A stretch of 64,000 bases of DNA from Sporobolomyces roseus (taxonomy: Eukaryota; Basidiomycota; Microbotryomycetes; Sporidiobolales; Sporidiobolaceae): assembly GCA_016617785.1 (NCBI GenBank), contig JADILM010000004.1:744001-808000 (forward strand). Reading direction: 5' to 3'. A program made the translations under genes and the position numbers. The notes under the pieces are model-generated. The model had not been told where the DNA came from and ran no database searches. It was given only the letters and a program-made list of their open reading frames with translations. Shown here in pieces: positions 34,062 to 45,838 of the stretch. The first letter of the stretch is position 1. Every line of letters begins with the position of its first letter.

Positions 34062-34808
34062 GGCGCCGTCTCGTCCCCTCGCTGATGAGTCTACGCAGCT
34101 TGCTATGGCTTGTCGACCCTCCTCACCCGCAGCTTATTCCCCTTCTTCATGAATGTACAACTTTCAGGTTCGCAACTTTCGTAGCACGTCTCATCTTTTT
34201 ATCGGAAACCTTCAGTAACTTATAGATCTCTGTACTTGACTATCTTCGCACTCAAAATAATTCAAGCTCTCGATCGGCGGAAGAGAGCGAAAGCGTAAGA
34301 GCTCGAGTCGAAACGAGCGAACAATTCTATAGCCGACTACTCGCAACCCTGAGATCTTGCTTCGAACCACTGAGGAGCAGCTCGATGCCGGTGAAGCGAA
34401 TAGCCTGTGTCGAGTAGTCTGTTTCGAGACTATGCCTGGAACAGCGGACTAGCGGAAGAAGGAGTGACTATCGGCGAAACCAGCGACAGAAGCAGACGAA
34501 GCAACGATTCGAGATCAAAGCACTTCGAGCTAGGTTCATTGGTCGTCGACATGTATCGACGAGACCGATGGATGCATCTTGACAGGCGGAGGGACGGTCA
34601 ATCTCGTTTGTTTTGGGTTGATCTTGAAACATCTCGGTTAGAGGGAAACACAGACACTCTTCAATACGCTACGACTCTCGTGGACGACAAGCGAAGAGAA
34701 TACTAGTAAAAGGTAGGGAATGGTATTATTCTGATGTTCAAGCGGTAACAAGCGTTCAATCAAGCGATCAACAAGCGAATTCAAGCACTTCCTTTCTGCT
34801 CCCCTTTT
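34062..34808. other. Convergent intergenic region GH5 / F-box copy 2
   Basis: No supported gene. The frame 34407-34706 overlaps the conserved 3'-flank block of F-box copy 2 and is not considered coding. Confidence 0.55.
34691..34790 (-). repeat. Conserved 3'-flank block, unit B (inverted partner of 1281-1380)
   Basis: Read on the minus strand, it begins 18 nt after the stop codon of F-box copy 2 and matches unit A at 94 of 100 positions without gaps, including the spaced GCTTG motifs and the ACCATTCCCTACCT stretch. Similarity continues patchily back to the GACGCTTGA at the stop codon. Confidence 0.9.
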
Positions 34809-37534
34809 TCAAGCGTCTTCTTCGCTTTCCTGATCTTCCTCCTCTTCCTCTTCCTCTTCCTCTTCCTCTTCCTCCTCCTCATCTTCATTTCTTTCGTCCT
34901 CTTCCTCCTCATCTTCTACATCTTCGTGTAGCTTTGCTGCCTCGTCGGAATCTTCCCCATCCTCTTCTTCATCTTCTTCGCTATTCTCGCGCTCGTCTAC
35001 TTCCAAGAGATACTCGAGAACGACTCCATCTCCGGCTCGAACTTTCGCGTTCGACGGTCCACGTTGGCTGACGACCTTGAGCTGATTCGACGGCAGAGTT
35101 AAGATCAGCGATTCCTCAACAATGTGATAGAATGAAGTCAAACGTACGAGACCTGGACAGTCATAAGTCACTTGACGCTTCGAAGTGCTTGGATCGTTCT
35201 TCCAAAGGAATTTTTTCCCGACAGCGACGAGATCCGACCAAGTTGCGACGAGAGGGTCGAGATCGGCTAGTTCGAGCATACAGCGCACAACACTGATCTG
35301 ACGAACGTTCATGCCGTAAGTGGAGACGGCGTAGAGTCCTGGCGAGTACCAGTTCGAAGTGCTCGTGGACCCTCGGTAGATATCGGGATAAGGTCGAGCT
35401 TCGAGACCGATTAGGCGGTCCGCATAAGTGAGATCAATGAACGACGAAGTAGCGCGATTGAAGAAGTTGGAGTTGTAGATCGATTCTGGGTAATCGGTGG
35501 GGTTGAGTGAAAGCGAAGAAATCTGAACGTCGGTGTTGGCAGCGATGATGGTTCGAATAGCTTTGAGCCTTGCAGTTTCTTTGTACTTGAGAAGATCCTG
35601 CTGCAGCGAGTCGCGAATGTTGTCGAAAGCTTTGCGAGAGGAGTCAGCGCCGACCGCTTTCCAAAGAGGGAGAATGCTGGGTAGATTGTTGAATTCCCGC
35701 GAGTCAGGGCGAACGATGTCGTCCTCTCCAAAAGCTTCCAAAACTTCTTTATAGTACGCGTCCATACTCCGTTGGCGCTTGCGTCGCGCATCGGCTTCTT
35801 GGCGATCTGCTTTGCTTTTCGTTTCTTTCGCAAGCGACTTCTGGATGACGGCGTGGAAGACCTTCCAAGCTGTAGCGAGCGATGGTCAGTTCCATATATT
35901 AGAGCTCTAGTGGGGATCGAGTCGTACCTTCTGGGTCGGCTTCTGGAGAATGACGAGGAATCGAGAAAGCGTTTGAGTCAAGATCGAAACTAGAGTGAGG
36001 TCTCTTGTAATGGCGGATTTCGTCTTTGGACCAGATACCAATAGCTTTGAGAGACTTCGAGAATCTGTGTATGTAACAAAAGGGTCAGGAGCGCGAAATG
36101 GTCGAAAAAGTGGAATGGGTAACTCTTTCGCCTGTTCCTCCCTCTGTCGACGAGCTTGCCTCGCATCTTCAAATTGACGACGTTCGAGCAGATCTGCTGC
36201 TGTCTTGAGTACGTGAGATATCTGTTGCCTTGGCAGATCTCGTCAGTACGCGAAATGCTCTGAAGGGCTGATATGAATCGCTAACCTTCAATTCTTCCTG
36301 AACCCAAGCGGAACGCTGTTCGATGTAACTTGACACGGCATCAGCATCTGGGAGAGGTCCCGTAGTTCTAGGTCGACTGCGAGTGCTTGACTTTGCTTTG
36401 AGCGATTCGAGTTGAGCCAATGCGGCTTCGTCTTCTTCTTCGAGATCTTTGAGTTGTTCATCTGCTTCGGCTAGATCGGCGACGACGTAAAGGACTACAT
36501 AGGAGCCGAATGAGCTGTGTGTTCGAGATAGCAGAGTACGAAAAAGGGAACTGACTCCTACGAGGATCGGCGTATTCTGCACGTCAAACCTCTTTATGTC
36601 AAATAGCACAGCTCCATCTGTCAACGAGGAGGTGCATACCTCTAAGTTGATATCTGACACACTTCCTAGCTGCTGGATGAAGTGCAGGCCATTCCTTGCT
36701 CAACTTTCTCGACACGATTAGGCTAAAGCGAGATCCATCAGTATCTGCAGTACAGCTTGGGATCGTCGCGAAGAAGGGCTTACAGACTTCTAGAGCACTT
36801 CTCGCAGTAGCGACATCTGAGAGCGAAGCGACAGGTGACATTCTTCTCGGTTCCGCAACCCTGCGAGAATCGACAGTGGGAATCAGAAGGGAACTTGATT
36901 CTCAGGATGACGAGGGGCGTACCTGACAATATCTTCCGTACACGAGAGTAGCCATCTCAAGCTCGGTCATATCGTCAGGCAGAGGGTAACCGTCTGCTTT
37001 GCGACGAGAAGCCCAAATCGAACGAGCTGCTTTCGAAAGAAGAGTTCGTCGGAAAGACTTGTTGACTTGAGCGAGGTTGATTAGATCGATTCCTTCGAGA
37101 TGAAAGCAAGTCTATCGTATTCGAGCGACTTAGCTTTGCGGTGGAAAGGGAGTAGGAAACGAAGAGACTCACCTCTGCGAAAATATCGAATGGCATCCTC
37201 AACAACAACTTTGAATCGTACATAGATCCTTCTTTGTCCTCCTCTTCTTGAGTGTTATTTGCCTTGCGTGATCTCTTCTTTGAGCGTTCTGAGAGGGAGG
37301 GAGATTATCAATCAGCGAAACAGCGACAACAGCACGAGAGAGGCACTAGTAGGACTCACTAGTAGCTTCCTTAGTTCCATACGTATCTCCTACTGTCTTT
37401 TTGATCACTCCAACACTTCCCATTGACTTGATTTCACCGCTTTCATCTTGATCTTCCAATTCGATATCCTCGTCACTCTCGACTTCTTCATAGTTGATAG
37501 CGCGCTTCCTAGCCTTCCTAGAGGTACTTGACAT
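34809..37534 (-). CDS. F-box / zinc-ribbon-like family protein, copy 2
   Basis: This multi-exon gene starts at ATG 37534 (MSSTSRKARKRAINYEEVES) and stops at 34809-34811. Order: basic then acidic N-terminus, a VKKTxGDTYGT-like motif shared with copy 3, a Lys-rich linker, an F-box helix (LLLRMPFDIFAE), and a cysteine module with CQGCG followed by CRYCEKC. A charged coiled coil comes next, then the unnamed C-terminal domain (PLWKA, LKAIRTIIAAN, a YNSNFF motif), ending in a long run of glutamates. F-box proteins recruit substrates to SCF ubiquitin ligases through Skp1, so that role is inferred from the F-box alone. It runs opposite to copy 1 and copy 3. The 3' flank is nearly identical to that of copy 1. 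Confidence 0.8.
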
Positions 37535-38162
37535 GTTTGAAGCAGTCGAATCGGAGAAAGCGACAGAAAAAGTTGAAAGTGAGAGAGGGAAAAACAGCGA
37601 AAGGTGCAGAGCGACTTTCGCAAGGAAACAATCACAAGTTTCGCACACTCTCCCTGCAGAATGGTAGAGCTGGGTCTACATCGTCGCACGAAGGCGTAGC
37701 TCTCGTTATTCAACGCTCATTTCGTCTCAATGTACACGATTCGCAACTTCGCAATTCTCTGGAGTCGCTCGTGAGCCAGTAGCTACACAAACTTCGACAC
37801 TCCCTCTTTCACTCTCCAACAGACCGTGTACCCCTGACGATCGGACATGGAGACTCCAACGAGGGATAACTTGACCCTTCGTCTGTTCAGGACCTGGTTC
37901 GCTTCTCTCTCGCTCCTTCGTAGGCCCATTCGAGTACTGCCGGTCAAAGTGTCAAATCAGCAGAGCTCAGACCGGAGTCGGGCGAAGTGAAACAGATGGG
38001 TTGACTCACGCTGAGCGATCTCAAATCATCGTCGAAAAGCCGAGCGATTTCGTATTCTTCCCTTGTGATTCGTTCCGGCCTGAGACGACCCCTCCTTCGA
38101 TGGTAGTATCGAGTACAGAGTGTACACGAGCTTTCGCGCTGGGTCCCTGGCGATCACCTCGC
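37535..38162. other. Intergenic: promoter of F-box copy 2, 3' flank of F-box/LRR gene
   Basis: It lies between two minus-strand genes. The short plus-strand frames have no recognisable features. Confidence 0.5.
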
Positions 38163-39511
38163 TTACTTCTCCCTCTTCACTCCGTGTTCCAACACTTCTC
38201 CCCTTTCGACTTCCCTCACATATCTCCACCAACTCGTTCCGAACCCCCTCTCCTTCGTCCCTCTCTGTTCGCTCCCGTCGACACTACACTTGATCCCCAC
38301 GCTCGTTGGTAACTCGACAAACTTTCTCAACAGTTTCTCATTCGGATCTTCCCTCTCCTCTCCTGATTCCCTCCCTTCCGCCGATTCCTCCTCCTCGCTC
38401 TCGTCTTCATCTGATGAGGGAATTTCGCTCTCAAAATCGAGCTGCCGAAACGTTTGTTCGAACCGAAAATGTTCGATATTCCTCCAAGTCCAGAGATCGG
38501 TCTTTGAAGCTTGCTGAAAAAGCGAAGAGAAGGTGCTGAGGAGTGGGGAGATGGCGGAAGGGTAGAGAGATAGATGGATGTAAGGAGGTGGGGAGAAGTT
38601 CGAGGGACGAGGAGAGCCGGCGGAAGAGGGAGGTGGTGGTGGAAGAAGCAGAGGGGAACCGACGATTGAGAGATTCGCTGCGTCCCAGTATAGACCGAGA
38701 GTGGTGAGGTTGAGAGGCGGCGGCGTGCCGTTCAAAGGGTCGACGAGAATGTCCCAGGCTCCTTGATCGAGACTAACCGACTTGAGTCGAGGTGTAACTG
38801 CTCGAAGGAAGGAGCGCACGGTCTTCGTCGACTGATCTTGTGCGCCAGCCTGGAAGAGCAGATGGTGGAGAGCCGGAAGAGAATCGGCGTGAATGGGAAG
38901 AGAGTCACGAGCGAATGAGTTGAATCGGAAGTCGAGATATCGTAGATTTGGATAGACGACTGGAGCTGGATAGGGCGAAGAGGAGAACGGTGCTGAAGAG
39001 ATGAAAGTGCACTGTCGAGCGGAGAAAGAGCGTAGGTCTAAACAGGCAATACGGTCAGTCGAGTCCTCTGAAAAAGATATCTCTTGGAAGACTCACTCGA
39101 CGTGACAACTTGATCGGACCTCACTCGATCCACGTGCTCCAGCACTAGATCTTCGAGTGCTTCGCACTGCTTGAGCAGCTTAACCAGCTCCTCGGACAGT
39201 GATTCACCCCAAAGCGTAAGATCGAGACAACGAATGTGTCGAGGGATTCCTCCTCCTCCTCTTGATCCGGTGGTGAGCTCGAGCAGCGGTCTTAATTCCT
39301 TCGAATGATAGATCCTGACTTTGCCGTCTCCCATCAATAGCCTCTGAGCGACTTCTCTCCAATCTTGACAAACTAAACTGATCGAATTGAGGGTTCTCCA
39401 TCTTCGACGTGGAGCAACTGGATCCTCTTGATCGGCGTTTGGTGCAGCTAGAGTAAGTATGTGGGCTACTAGCTCAGGCGGGAGAGTGTGTAGGCCAGAG
39501 AGTGAGGTCAT
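38163..39511 (-). CDS. F-box/leucine-rich-repeat-like protein
   Basis: Two exons are joined by an intron of about 55 nt near 39035-39092 (GTGAGT donor, TTTAG acceptor). The junction reads VTSSN/LRSFSARQ. The N-terminus LHTLPPELVAHILTLAAPN leads into SISLVCQDWREVAQRLLM, a clear F-box. Leucine-rich segments follow (IRCLDLTLWGESLSEELVKL, LVLEHVDRV, NLRYLDFRFNSF, LKSVSLDQG, NLTTLGLYWDAANLSIVG), typical of basidiomycete F-box/LRR proteins. A Ser/Glu-rich acidic insert (SSDEDESEEEESAEG) lies near the C-terminus. Likely an SCF substrate receptor. It sits beside F-box copy 2 but is not its paralog. Confidence 0.78.
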
Positions 39512-39711
39512 TTAAGTCTGAAAATCTCAAGAGACCGATAGATCAGCGATGAAGCCCTGTAGGGAGTGTGGGGGGTGGCGCACCTGAGCTCAATGTAGTC
39601 GCTCAGGTCCTCTGAGGTCTGCGCAGATTCCCAAGTCGAGAGCTGGTGATTGAGGTGAGGAAGAAAGAGCGAGGAAAGGGTTCGCCTCAAACCATTCACC
39701 AACAATCCACG

Positions 39712-40613
39712 ATGAGCCCGAAGCAGCCTCAGGACTTTGATATTCAGCTATACAGCACCTATCACAGTCAGCAAGCCGACCTCCAGCCTTTCTTCCAAAT
39801 TCAAAACCGCTTCATCTACTTCGACCCGATCCTCCTCCATCACACCTTCCGACAGTTAGGTTCGATGATTGAATCGCTCAAAGGTGCATCAAGTCTCCGA
39901 TGTGAGCGTCTACGAGCTTGCCGGTGTGCATTTCGACTCCTCCTTTCGTCCAATTCGCTCGAACATGGACACCGACTCAGGGGCTAGCAACGCACTCGAT
40001 GATAGTCAGGATCTACCTGACCGGATCACATGCTCTACTATCAGCTCGAAGACGGAGTATCAAGAGCGTAAGGGACGGACTGATCGAAAGCGAGAAACCT
40101 GTCGATCGAAAGGGAGAAACCTGAGAAGAGCGGCTTTGCTTAGTCGGCGACGGAAAAGGGCTGTGTGTGCAGGAGTAGGATGGAAGAGACAGACATCGTT
40201 GAGAATGGATTGGAAGCGATTTCCTCGAGTCACAATAGCAGGTCACGAGGAGGGAAACCGTCGAGGTCAGGCTATTGCCTTATACTCTCGCCTTATGAAT
40301 CGAGCATCGGAACTCGAATAGACACAGTCGCTGGACGGACGCACGAGCGAGAAGGGGAGAAGGGATATGTCCACTTGGAGACAGTGAGGAGGAGAGTTGG
40401 CGAATACTTCATTCTCAGTGGTGAGTTCAATTTCACGCCTACCCCTTCTTTGACTCTCTCACTGACCATAGACTCAACGCTCAGTGTAGATCGTTCCTGG
40501 AGAACCGAGCGCGAGACGGCCAAGCCGAATTCACACCAAATCTTCGAGAGGATGATTCAGTCAAAGCGAGCTGGACGATCAAGCTAGGAGGCAAATTGTA
40601 CCAGCGTCTTTGA
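39712..40613 (+). CDS. Hypothetical locus with broken or very intron-rich reading frame
   Basis: A protein-like start (MSPKQPQDFDIQLYSTYHSQ, then ADLQPFFQIQNRFIYFDP) at 39712 runs to about 39880. Protein-like sequence then continues in another frame (VSDVSVYELAGVHFDSSFRP, about 39884-39960), moves again to RMEETDIVENGLEAISSS and GYCLILSPYESSIGTRID (about 40170-40330), and ends with ENRARDGQAEFTPNLRED and a short tail before TGA at 40611-40613. Some shifts can be explained by GTAAGG...TTAG or GTGAGG...CTCAG introns. The shift at about 39870 has no normal-sized intron. Either a gene with very short introns or a decaying gene. No family was recognised. Confidence 0.35.
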
Positions 40614-40915
40614 CGATAATTTGGGCGACATACGTGAAGGACGTTATGGAATCTTGGAGCTCTTGTGTACCTACTTCGTTGAGTTGTAATGCAAAACCTC
40701 TCCTTTTCATTTTACCTCTTCGCTGCAATTCGCTTACAATCTTTCTCGTCGTCAGAAATACGCGTAATAGGACGTTTCTGTATATATCAGGTACATCAGC
40801 CAGCATCGAAGTTGAAATAGTTGGTTGCGAAGCGAGTCTTTCTTTGTTGATTTTGAAACCTTGTTCTCTCCCTCTCCCTTCACTTTCTCAAAACTCGCCA
40901 AATCTTCTCTCCAAC
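40614..40915. promoter_or_regulatory. Upstream region of F-box copy 3
   Basis: The 302 nt contain a CT-rich stretch (about 40866-40910) immediately before the start codon, as at several other genes in this window. Nothing else is seen. Confidence 0.5.
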
Positions 40916-43481
40916 ATGTCGGATAGCTCTAGGAGGAGTAACAAGACGCGCATCAGCTACGCAGAAGTCGAGAGCGACGCAGATCTCAGTTCAGACTCAG
41001 AAGGAGGAATCAACAACTCTAGCTCGAACAAAGGCAAGGGAAAGGTCAAGAAGACCTTAGGAGATACTTATGGTACTACTGAAGGCTCAAGTGAGTACTC
41101 TCCACCTCCTCAGCAGGCTTGTATTCGAGATTTGCTAACTTTTAACGATTCCTTTCTTCCCTCATTCCCTCTAGCTCGCTCGAAGAAACGTGCACACAAG
41201 TCAAACAGTAAGAAGAGTATTGAAGTTGAACACCAGGAGAAAGAAGAAAAGGAACAACAAGTCTACGATCCGAAACTTCTTCTCGATATGCCTTTCGATA
41301 TCTTCGCAGAAGTGAGTCTACTGTCCTCTTCTCTCGCGTACTATCTTCACTGACGCATACCTCTGGATACAGACTTGCTCTCACTTGGAAGGTGCTGATC
41401 TTATCTCGCTGGCGCAACTCAACAAACGTTTCCGTCGAATCCTCCTCTCGCAAAATTCACAAACGATCTGGACCCGTCGTCGCATGTCGGATGGCTACCC
41501 TCTTCCCGAAGATATAAACGAGCTACAATTCGCTATGTTCATCTATGGGAAAGCTTGTCAGGTATGCTTTCGCTCTTTCGGCTCAGAATTACCGATTGAC
41601 CTTGCGGAACGACTTCAAGGGTTGCGGAATGGATCTCAGTCCTCACGCCAACTATCGCCGCAACTTGAATCTTCGTAGTCACATTTGCTGGAACTGTGTC
41701 GAGGTCGTGTAAGCTACTCATCTTTGACTTTGTTCGTCGAAGATTCACTAAACGACGGAAACAAGAACAGATTCATCTCAAGTCGTGATATCGAGAGTCA
41801 ATGGGCAGATCTACACCCTCGAGCTACTGAATGTGTCAGATTCGAATCTCAAGGTGAGCTGAGATACCTCTCTCTAGAATTGTTCGCGTAATTGACCAAA
41901 CTCGATTTCCCAGAATACGGAAGGAACAAGACGTTCCGTAAGGTCATCCCTCATCGGATCAAGTATCAAGTGCTCACTGGTGCGTCTATCTACTGCTAGA
42001 GGTCTATCTCATCGAAGAGTTGGACGAAGTTGATCAAACTTTGAAAGAGTTGGAAGATGAAGACGAAGCTATTCAAGCAGAACGAGACAAAGTCAAGTAT
42101 ACGTCTAGTACTCGCTCTCGTCCTAGAAAGTCCGCCGATCTTCCTGAAGCAAACAAAGTGAAGACTTTTGTTCGAGCTCGTCGAGAATGGGTAAAGAAGG
42201 AGACGATGGTGAGCCTCTTTGACCGATCTCGCAAGGCTCGATATTCTTCTGATCCAATAACACTCCCGAGTAGCTCTCCAAACAACTCAGCGACGCAATG
42301 GGAGAACGCGAACGAGCGATGAAAGCTGCTCAGCAAGAGGAGCAACGCAGGAGACGCGAAAAGATCACTGAGTAGGTTTCTCCCTCCATCACTGTTCATT
42401 CATTACCTTAGACTGATAGAAAGCGACCCTACTAGAGCTCGAGACTACCTCGCAGAATTCGGGGGGTGGTTGGAAGATGAATTGGAACTGTTCTTCAACG
42501 AGCGTCGTGTCTACTCCACTCCAACTTTCGGACAGGACGGAGTTCCTAAAGAGATGCCTCAAGATAATCCAGAGCGTGAGTCCAGTCAGCGTGTCTCCAG
42601 AGCTGACCTGATCGCATCAATCGAGTGGACAGCTTGGGAAATCTATCGTTCGCAAATTGAAGAAAAGCTAGCCGAGAAGGAGGAGGAGCAAGCTCGAAAG
42701 GCTCGTCAAGCGACTGTCAGACTAGAATTCTATCCACAAGCGGTCGAAGCTGTCGAGGACCCAACGGCAGGTCTCATCGTTGACCAATACGAATTCGTTG
42801 AACTTGCGACTGTTCGACCCCTTTGGAAACCTGATGGCGCCGACTCCTCTCAAGATGCCTTCACCGAACTCCTCCCTTCGATCGTCAAGCAAGTTCAGGA
42901 GCAACAAGAGAAGTCTCGAGTCAAGGCTATCCGATCAATTCTCGCATCGAACGCAGGAGTTCCGATCTCGAATTACTCGCTCGATTCCTCCGAATATACG
43001 CCTGATCAATACGATTCCTCCTTCTTCGAGCTCGCTACCTCAGTCTTCTACAGCCGTTCACCCGGAGCTCTCACTTTTCCCGAACTCGTCGAGACGAGAC
43101 GAGGACTCAGTTGGCTTCGCAACGGAATCTCACTTCGACAGAAAGACGCCGTACTCGCTATGCTTGTAGCAGCCGAACTCGACCCTGCGAATGCTACTTG
43201 GAACGAACTCGTCGAGCTTGGGCAACGTTTCAAATGGAAGAATCGACCCTTGAAGAGATCAAGACGACCCACCTTGGGAGGATATCATTTGCACTTCAAG
43301 GCCGTTTGGAACTGCAACTCGCTCGTGAGCTTCCTTCCGCTAATGCTCACCGATCGTCTGACTGACCCACTTCTTGCTGTTGCGAGCATAGCTTTCTCAA
43401 ATCATGACCGATGGACCCAAGAACAAGGAAATTGAGGAAGGGAAAGGAGTCGAGATTGAACTCGTAGCTGATGACGAGTAG
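40916..43481 (+). CDS. F-box / zinc-ribbon-like family protein, copy 3
   Basis: The start ATG is at 40916 (MSDSSRRSNKTRISYAEVES). First exons are 40916-41090, 41175-41311 and from 41373; stop TAG is at 43479-43481. N-terminal basic/acidic region, VKKTLGDTYGT motif, and a Lys-rich linker precede the F-box (LLLDMPFDIFAE, then LISLAQLNKRFRRILLS) at about residues 90-135. A cysteine module reads CQGCG, about 20 residues, then CWNC, like a zinc ribbon. A charged coiled coil (DEDEAIQAERDKV) follows, then WLEDELELFF and the shared C-terminal domain with PLWKPDGADSSQDAF, VKAIRSILASN and YDSSFFELATS. The final exon is acidic (GVEIELVADDE), without the long glutamate run of copies 1 and 2. SCF function is inferred. 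Confidence 0.82.
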
Positions 43482-44103
43482 GTGGTGGTGAAGATCAGCT
43501 TGTTCGGAAAGGAAGAAGAAGTATAGCTTGTCGAAGGTGAATGAAGTGGGAAGAAAACGCTTGTATCGCTTGCTTGATGAATCTCTGTCGTAATATACGC
43601 GCCTTTACTCTACTCTGCTCTCTTTCTGCCTGATAGTGTCGTGAGAGAACGAGGCCAGACGTCAAACGGCAGGTTGCGAGAGGTTGCGCTCGAAGCATCG
43701 TTTCGCGAATCGAGGAGAGTGTATATTGTTTTCCTCCAAAGCGTCGTTCTAACACCATGGAGCGAGACGGCTTCTATAGACGATAGATAACACTCTCGAG
43801 AGTGCTACTGGCATGAAAGAAGCTCTCTCTCGGGAATCATTTGACGGATGTCGAGTCTATACCCGACATCTCTCGGTTCCACATCAACTCGTCAGGCTCT
43901 TTGATACGAGTCATACAGATAGGCCTCTCGCTGCATACGGCGTGAACGCAGTGTTACACGAGTGAATAAAGGGAACAACGAAACTAAGGAAGCGAGAGGT
44001 GATCGTGACGAGAGCAAGTCGAGCGTGAGAGGACATGTAAAGCTAGCTGTATGATAGTAAGGAGCAACGAAAGGCACTCAAGGTGAAAGAAGAAAACGGT
44101 TCT
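43482..44103. other. Convergent intergenic region F-box copy 3 / DUF6533
   Basis: The first 100 nt carry several GCTTG motifs (43498, 43526, 43559, 43568, 43572) like the conserved flank blocks of copies 1 and 2, but without overall identity. The remainder shows nothing recognisable. Confidence 0.55.
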
Positions 44104-45838
44104 TTAAGCACGATAATTCGTCGAAAGGATCTCGCAACCACCATCTCCCGATCTCACATCCTTCTCACCCATTTCGTCGTCGAGCTCCTCCTCGATTCCG
44201 TGATTACCGGTGATCTGGAAAGTCCCATCGCTCGCTTTCGACCTGATCGACCTCGAATCGCCGAGAGTCGTTCCCGAAGTCTTGCGTTCCATTTCCGTGC
44301 TCATGCCAGCTTCGATGTCGAGGTTGTGGTCAACCTTCTCCTCATCGTGAGCGGGAGCGGCGCGAGGACGACTGATGTTTGAGGAAACGGCTGCAGCGAA
44401 GTTGTTCGAAGGGAAAGTTGGAACGAAACGAGGACTTTCGTGAGAACCGTGAGGACCGGAAGAGGTGGTGGTGGAAGCGCTGTGGATGAAAAGGGAGAGC
44501 ATGAGACGAGATGCCATGACGAAGTTGAGTCCAATGCTGCCTGCAGCATTGAAATTGTGAAGATTCGGGTTCGCGGTTTCTACGAGATTGAGAAAGGGTC
44601 AACTTCGACGAACCTGTTGTCGAGCAGAGAAGACGGAAAGTGGACGTACGAGCAGCGAGAATGACTGAACAAAGGTTGACAGCTACCGGAACTGAGAAGT
44701 ACCAAATTCCATCTCTCAACATTGCTTGAACGAGCGAGACCCTGACGCCAGCGACCGTCATAGTCGTAGATGTGCGATAGAGAGCCAGGCCGAGGAGGAG
44801 AAGACTGAAGACGAGAGGCGCAGTCCAGCTGTGATTCGAGAAGGAAAGCGAATCGCATCGTCAGCGTTTGCGACGAGTGAACCTCGCGAGTGCGTGAGTG
44901 GAGAGTAAGGCGTCGCTTTGCTTACAATATGATCGTCGGAGCCATCGACTTGCCAGGCTTTCCGGAGACCAGACATCCGTGAAAGTCGAGGAACTCGCGA
45001 GCCGCCGAATCAAACTCGATGTCTGCGAAGCGAAGTCGTCAATATGAGAGCAATCGAGCAAGGTGAACGTAAAGAAAGCGTACACGTGAACTGAGCTGCG
45101 GTACTGGCCATCGTTCCGAGAAGACCGCTGAGGGACGTGAGAAGACTGAAAGAGAGGGAGGGAAGTATCCTCAGTGTCGGGAGTAACGATGCAAAGGGAG
45201 AGGAAAGAAGGAACTCACAGGATGCGGAGTCTACAATCGCGGTCGTAGAGAGTGTAGATACGGAAAGCGAAGATCGCTCCGCAAAGACTAGATCTCGAGT
45301 GAGGTCAGCGAATCGACCGATCTCGAGATCGACTCTCGGAGAAGAACAGGCTCGAGAGAAGAGTGACTCACGTCAAAACGTAGGTGGTGACGAGAGGAGT
45401 GAACCAGAAGAAGCGAGAGCAGAAATCTGAAGAGAGAAAGGGAAATGTCAATCTACGAAGTTCCCTTCTCGAGCGAGGTTGACATGAAAACGCACCAGCT
45501 GAGACGTTGGCGACGGAGAGAGACATGTTGAGGATCTGGAGGACGAGAGACCCGTAGCGGCTATGCGAGACGAAAGTCAGTACGGAAAGTCAAGTTGGGA
45601 CAAAAACGAAATCATCGACAAACTTGAGGAAGAAGAAAACCTTGAGTGCACTCCAATCACTCTTCCACACATATCTATACTCGGAAGGGAACGTGGAGAC
45701 GACATCCCAAATCATGATGGCAACCCACGCTACAAGGTAGTCGATGGTCGCGGTGAGATCCTTCTTGAGTCCTTCGAGTTCGGGGATCGCGGGAGGGAGA
45801 CCAAACGGAGGCGGAGAAGGTGGTGCAGGGGAAGACAT
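44104..45838 (-). CDS. DUF6533-type multi-pass membrane protein
   Basis: The start at 45838 gives MSSPAPPSPPPFGLPPAIPE, then DYLVAWVAIMIWDVVSTFPS and a Trp-rich loop (YRYVWKSDWSALKVFFFLNR), the signature of the basidiomycete DUF6533 family. About seven hydrophobic segments follow across several exons, including TTYVLTLCGAIFAFRIYTLY. The membrane part ends in MASRLMLSLF, a frequent end of this domain, followed by a hydrophilic cytosolic tail with Ser, Asp and Glu (EEKVDHNLDIEAGMSTEMER). Function unknown; the family is expanded in mushrooms and relatives. The inner exon borders were not all fixed. Confidence 0.72.

Noticed and set aside
34407..34706. Plus-strand frame of 99 residues
   Set aside because: It overlaps the conserved 3'-flank block of F-box copy 2, is antisense to that gene's probable UTR, and has no motif.
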